A DNA stretch of 17,751 nucleotides from JTS-RE37 sp041743975 (lineage in GTDB: Bacteria > Bacteroidota > Bacteroidia > Flavobacteriales > Flavobacteriaceae): assembly GCA_041743975.1 (NCBI GenBank), contig JBGTLT010000037.1, positions 1-17,751 on the forward strand, in the 5' to 3' direction. How positions within the stretch are numbered: position 1 is the first letter of the stretch; every line of letters begins with the position of its first letter. This document shows, in pieces, positions 14,018 through 17,751 of this stretch. The notes beneath the pieces were generated by a model. That model saw only the letters and a program-made list of their open reading frames with translations, had not been told where the DNA came from and did not search any database. Position numbers and translations under genes: made by a program.

Positions 14018-15643
14018 ATGATAAAGTTTACCAAATCCTTTCTGTTAATGGCCGTATGGGCCGTTTTCCTGCCAGGCTGTGGCAGCACGGCCCTTGTAAC
14101 AACACCAGTTGAAAACATTGACAGCATCCCCCTTAAGGTTACAGAACTGACAGAAGATCAAAAAAAGACATGGGGCTATGCAGACCTTGTAGCAGATACC
14201 ATCCCCGGAATGAGCGTCAATAAAGCCTATGATGAGATTATTGGCAATAAAAAAGGTAAAAAGGTGATTGTTGCCGTATTAGACTCCGGGATTGACCTTA
14301 CACATGAAGATCTGGATGGGGTTCTGTGGACCAACAAGGATGAAAAACCCAATAATGGAAAGGATGATGACAATAATGGGTATATCGATGATATACACGG
14401 GTATAATTTTTTAGGGGAATCCTACAACGAACAGCTTGAATCCGCCCGGATCGTGCGCCTTAAGTTAGGCGACGCTGCCCTTCAGTCGAGGGCAAAAGCT
14501 GAAGTGGATGCAGCCATTGCCAAGGCGTCCCAGAACAAACAACAATATGAACAGATCTTCCAGGCGGTAGAAGCTGCGGATGCCGCAGTAAAAGCGCACC
14601 TTGGCACCAGCTCTTATACCAAAAAGGAGGTAGCAGCCATCAAGACAAAGGACCCCGCCCTGCAACAGCATATCGGGGTTTTGATGCAGATGTATAGCTT
14701 TAAGGATACCATTCCTGAAGTGATCACAGAACTCCAGGATGGTATCAAACATTTTTCTGATCAACTAAACTACAATTATAATGTAGATTTTGATGGGCGG
14801 AAAGTAAACGGGGACAACCCGTATGATATCAATGACCTGGTTTATGGTAACGGCAATCCCCAGTCCCGCTCTGCTGATGAAAGTCATGGAACCCATGTGG
14901 CCGGTATTATTGCCGCTGAAAGGAACAATGGCAAAGGCATAAATGGTGTGGCCAATAATGTGGAGATCATGAGCATCCGGGCAGTCCCCAACGGAGATGA
15001 ATACGATAAGGATATTGCGCTGGGGATACGTTATGCCGTTGACAACGGAGCCAAAGTTATCAATGCCAGTTTTGGCAAATCGTTCTCCCCTAACGCTGAG
15101 TGGGTTTATGATGCCATTAAATATGCTGCCTCCCGGGATGTCCTGATTGTACACGCCGCTGGAAATGACGGGGAAGACGTGGATGTGCCACAGAATGCCA
15201 ACTATCCTAATGATCAAATAGCAAATGGCGCTGAAATGGCTGACAATGTGATTACCGTAGGGGCCCTTCATAGTAAATACGGTTCGGAAATGGTTGCTTC
15301 CTATTCCAATTACGGGGCGGTTAATGTGGACGTCTTCGCTCCGGGATCGGATATCTATAGCACCAATCCAAACAATAAATACGAATTTCACGATGGGACT
15401 TCCTTTGCCGCCCCGGGTGTTGCCGGAGTTGCTGCCCTTATCCGATCCCACTATCCAAAGCTGACTGCCGCACAGGTTAAGAAAGTCCTGATGGATTCCG
15501 GCCAAACAACCAATGCCGCCGTCATCCTTGCAGGTGACAATTCCATCTCCAAGCCTTTTAACAAGGTAAGTAAAGCAGGCCGGATGGTAAATGCATTCAA
15601 TGCCCTGATACTTGCTGATAAAATTTCCAAAGAAAATCTGTAA
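14018..15643 (+). CDS. S8 subtilisin-like serine protease lipoprotein
   Basis: This 541-residue predicted lipoprotein (lipobox FLPGC, Cys21) has the complete subtilase triad: Asp89 in VAVLDSGIDLTHEDL, His290 in ESHGTHVAGI and Ser462 in DGTSFAAPGVAG. The oxyanion Asn383 is in HAAGNDGED. About 200 residues separate Asp and His, far more than in subtilisin. The insert starts with an Asp/Asn-rich, possibly calcium-binding stretch (GKDDDNNGYIDD, 114-125) followed by a charged, Ala/Gln/Lys-rich helical part (about 138-250). No inhibitor-I9 prodomain is obvious. A one-mismatch -7 box, TAATTTTT (14005-14012), lies five bases before the ATG, so an internal promoter is possible. The M1 peptidase gene follows after 18 bp. 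Confidence 0.95.
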   Translation: MIKFTKSFLLMAVWAVFLPGCGSTALVTTPVENIDSIPLKVTELTEDQKKTWGYADLVADTIPGMSVNKAYDEIIGNKKGKKVIVAVLDSGIDLTHEDLDGVLWTNKDEKPNNGKDDDNNGYIDDIHGYNFLGESYNEQLESARIVRLKLGDAALQSRAKAEVDAAIAKASQNKQQYEQIFQAVEAADAAVKAHLGTSSYTKKEVAAIKTKDPALQQHIGVLMQMYSFKDTIPEVITELQDGIKHFSDQLNYNYNVDFDGRKVNGDNPYDINDLVYGNGNPQSRSADESHGTHVAGIIAAERNNGKGINGVANNVEIMSIRAVPNGDEYDKDIALGIRYAVDNGAKVINASFGKSFSPNAEWVYDAIKYAASRDVLIVHAAGNDGEDVDVPQNANYPNDQIANGAEMADNVITVGALHSKYGSEMVASYSNYGAVNVDVFAPGSDIYSTNPNNKYEFHDGTSFAAPGVAGVAALIRSHYPKLTAAQVKKVLMDSGQTTNAAVILAGDNSISKPFNKVSKAGRMVNAFNALILADKISKENL

Positions 15644-15661
15644 ATCCAATCCTCTGAGTTG

Positions 15662-17515
15662 ATGAAGTTCCTTCTTACTGCCCTTATGTCTATTTGGACT
15701 GGATGCTATAGCCTATATCCACAAAACGATTCCTGCTATTGGCAGCAACATGTCGACTATGCCATGGATGTTTCAATGGATGTGGAAACGTACAGGTTTA
15801 ACGGGTTCCAGCACTTGATCTATACCAACAATTCCCCGGACACCCTTAACAGGGTTTTCTACCATATGTATTTTAATGCTTTTCAGCCCGGGAGCGAAAT
15901 GGATATGCGCCTGCAGAGCATAAAAGATCCCGATAGCCGGATGGTGGAAGCGGGAAATAGCAGGATAGCTGCTTTGGGGCCCGAGGAAATAGGCTGCCTG
16001 AAAGCTTCTTCCCTTAAACAGGATGGTACTGAACTGACCTACGAATTGGCAGGCACGGTTCTCGAAGTAGCCCTCGCTAACCCAATCCTTCCCGGGGGTA
16101 AAACTACTTTTGAAATGGAATTTGAAGGGCAGGTGCCCGTGCAGGTCAGGAGATCGGGCAGGAACAACAAGGAAGGGGTAGCACTTTCTATGAGCCAGTG
16201 GTATCCCAAGATGGCTGAATATGACTTTGAAGGATGGCATGCGGATCCCTACATCGCTCGCGAATTTCATGGGGTATGGGGCAATTTTGATGTAAAACTC
16301 ACTATTGATAAAAACTATGTTGTTGGCGGCACAGGCCTCCTGCAAAACCCGGATGAAGTCGGACATGGATATGAGGCTGCCGGAACCAAAGTCAAAAAAA
16401 GTAACAGCAAAACGCTTACCTGGCATTTTATGGCTCCCATGGTACATGATTTCATGTGGGCTGCAGATCCTGATTACCACCATGATACCTTACAGGTGCC
16501 AAACGGACCCACGCTTCACTTCCTGTATAAAAACGATCCAGCCATCGTAGACAACTGGAAGAAATTGCAGCCTATAACAGCAGAGGCGATGGAATTTTTA
16601 AGCAGGAACATCGGCCAATACCCTTATAAACAATATTCTGTAATTCACGGAGGAGACGGCGGTATGGAGTACGCTATGAGCACTTTGATAACAGGCGGCC
16701 GTGATTTCAACAGCCTGATAAGTGTGATGGTGCATGAGATGGCCCATTCCTGGTTTCAGCAAATACTTGCTACCAACGAGGCTAAACACTCATGGATGGA
16801 TGAAGGTTTTGCATCTTTTATAGCTGCCTTGTGCAAGAATGAGATCCTGCAACAAAAAAAACAAAACCCTTTCCAATCTGCTTACCAGAATTATTTCAGC
16901 CTGGCCGCTTCCGGGATAGAACAACCTCAAACCACTCATTCCGATCGCTATGAGCTGAATGCCGCTTATGGGATCTCGGCCTACGACAAAGGGGCTGTAT
17001 TCCTATCCCAGCTTGGCTATATCATTGGCCAGGATAAACTGATGCAAACAATCAGGAAGTATTATAAAGACTTTCAGTTCAAACACCCTACTCCCAATGA
17101 TTTCATAAGGGTCACCGAAAAAATTACGGGTCTTGAGCTGGGCTGGTACCTTATGGATTGGACCCAAACCACCAATACGATCGATTATGGAATCAAAGAG
17201 GTCCTTTCGGACGGTGGCAAAACTTCAGTTACGCTGGAACGGATAGGGCTTATGCCCATGCCGGTGGATATACTGGTGGTCTACAATGATGGCGGGAGGG
17301 AAACCTTTTATGCCCCCTTGCGCATGATGCGAGGTACAAAGGAGAATCCCTTTCCGGACCTCAGCAGGACGATATTGCCCGATTGGCCCTGGGCTTTTTC
17401 AAATTATAAATTCACGATAGACAAGCCCCTGGATAACATAAAGGCCATCGTTTTAGACCCCTCTCAATTAATGGCTGACATCAATGGGGAAAACAATCTC
17501 TGGAATTCTCCATAA
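15662..17515 (+). CDS. M1-family zinc metallopeptidase
   Basis: This 617-residue gluzincin is related to aminopeptidase N. The zinc site HEMAH (358-362) is followed after 18 residues by Glu381 in WMDEGFASF, the M1 spacing HExxH-x18-E. The exopeptidase motif GxMEN appears as GGMEY (333-337), as in several bacterial M1 relatives. The N-terminal beta domain covers about 30-250. Thr/Tyr-rich sequence near 425-445 (YGISAYDKGAVFL) carries the transition-state Tyr region. The short hydrophobic N-terminus ending in TGC could be a signal peptide; it is not a textbook lipobox. It is probably secreted into the periplasm and co-transcribed with the subtilase gene 18 bp upstream. Peptide specificity is unknown. 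ATG 15662 is chosen over the adjoining TTG. Confidence 0.93.
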   Translation: MKFLLTALMSIWTGCYSLYPQNDSCYWQQHVDYAMDVSMDVETYRFNGFQHLIYTNNSPDTLNRVFYHMYFNAFQPGSEMDMRLQSIKDPDSRMVEAGNSRIAALGPEEIGCLKASSLKQDGTELTYELAGTVLEVALANPILPGGKTTFEMEFEGQVPVQVRRSGRNNKEGVALSMSQWYPKMAEYDFEGWHADPYIAREFHGVWGNFDVKLTIDKNYVVGGTGLLQNPDEVGHGYEAAGTKVKKSNSKTLTWHFMAPMVHDFMWAADPDYHHDTLQVPNGPTLHFLYKNDPAIVDNWKKLQPITAEAMEFLSRNIGQYPYKQYSVIHGGDGGMEYAMSTLITGGRDFNSLISVMVHEMAHSWFQQILATNEAKHSWMDEGFASFIAALCKNEILQQKKQNPFQSAYQNYFSLAASGIEQPQTTHSDRYELNAAYGISAYDKGAVFLSQLGYIIGQDKLMQTIRKYYKDFQFKHPTPNDFIRVTEKITGLELGWYLMDWTQTTNTIDYGIKEVLSDGGKTSVTLERIGLMPMPVDILVVYNDGGRETFYAPLRMMRGTKENPFPDLSRTILPDWPWAFSNYKFTIDKPLDNIKAIVLDPSQLMADINGENNLWNSP

Positions 17516-17607
17516 ACCTTACAATGCAAAGGACTGTGGGGAAAGGTTCTCCTTATGCAATCCTTCAAGATAATCGCAAGACAGGGATCCCAGAAAATAA
17601 ATGCACC

Positions 17608-17751
17608 ATGAATCGCCATACATTCCCAAAAAAGGAAAAACTCAAGAGCCAAAAGCTTTTGTCTTCACTTTTTTCGGAAGGGAACAGCATTAAAAAATAC
17701 CCTATAAAACTGATGTACCTTTCTGCCCCTTTGCCGAAAGCCGTCAAAATT
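17608..17751 (+). CDS. rnpA: Ribonuclease P protein component, N-terminal part (cut by window end)
   Basis: The last 48 codons run open to the window edge. They begin MNRHTFPKKEKLKSQKLL and continue with LFSEGNSIKKYPIKLMYL, the N-terminus typical of Flavobacteria RnpA. RnpA assists the RNase P RNA in removing 5' leaders from tRNA precursors. The RNR basic motif that would confirm it lies beyond the window. The 92-bp gap after the M1 peptidase contains no clear TAnnTTTG box. An ATG at 17601 is out of frame. Confidence 0.85.
   Translation, partial: MNRHTFPKKEKLKSQKLLSSLFSEGNSIKKYPIKLMYLSAPLPKAVKI

Noticed and set aside
14765..15649. Long minus-strand open frame (294 codons) antisense to the subtilase gene
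   Set aside because: It mirrors the codon pattern of the real gene, and its translation shows no domain or signal. The plus strand has an intact catalytic triad.
17515..17548. AACCTT/AAGGTT inverted repeat after the M1 peptidase, as a terminator
   Set aside because: Six pairs around a 22-base loop with no T-tract; likely chance.

Overview
The window looks like a chromosomal segment of a member of the Bacteroidota, most likely a marine Flavobacteriaceae. I cannot name the genus. Three things suggest this. Several genes are preceded by the Bacteroidota -7 promoter box TAnnTTTG. Purine-rich Shine-Dalgarno sites are nearly absent. The gene families fit: rbfA followed by an FtsX-like permease, PD40 and M28-PDZ lipoproteins, a CPA2 antiporter with universal-stress domains, and Flavobacteria-style RnpA. 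GC content appears moderate by eye (not counted), apart from the AT-richer first 285 bases.

Layout. Positions 1-284 hold no gene but are dense in repeats and inverted repeats. They lie directly beyond the 3' end of a CAU-anticodon tRNA (285-358, minus strand, probably tRNA-Ile2) and its terminator. Next come methylmalonyl-CoA epimerase (minus) and, divergently, rbfA with a tightly spaced FtsX/LolE-like permease (plus). A DusB-like tRNA dihydrouridine synthase and an M28-PDZ peptidase lipoprotein follow on the minus strand. The peptidase shares a 38-bp divergent promoter region with a TolB/PD40 beta-propeller lipoprotein, which is followed by lepA (plus). Two minus-strand monovalent cation/proton antiporters of different families come next: CPA1 with a TrkA-like tail, and CPA2 with a universal-stress tail. 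The right third is a plus-strand run of a metallo-beta-lactamase-fold hydrolase, an SMP-30-like lactonase lipoprotein, an S8 subtilase lipoprotein and an M1 metallopeptidase. The start of rnpA runs off the window end.

Functional picture. Most of the window is housekeeping: translation (tRNA, RbfA, LepA, Dus, RnpA), propionate/methylmalonyl metabolism (Mce), ion homeostasis (two antiporters) and envelope proteolysis or small-molecule hydrolysis (M28, S8, M1, SMP-30, MBL, several as predicted lipoproteins). I see no CRISPR array, transposase, integrase gene or obvious new defence system. The points most worth a second look are the dus gene with no standard start codon where the family start should be, the shared palindromic promoter at 4951-4968, and the structured, repeat-rich left edge beside the tRNA, which resembles the end of an integrated element.
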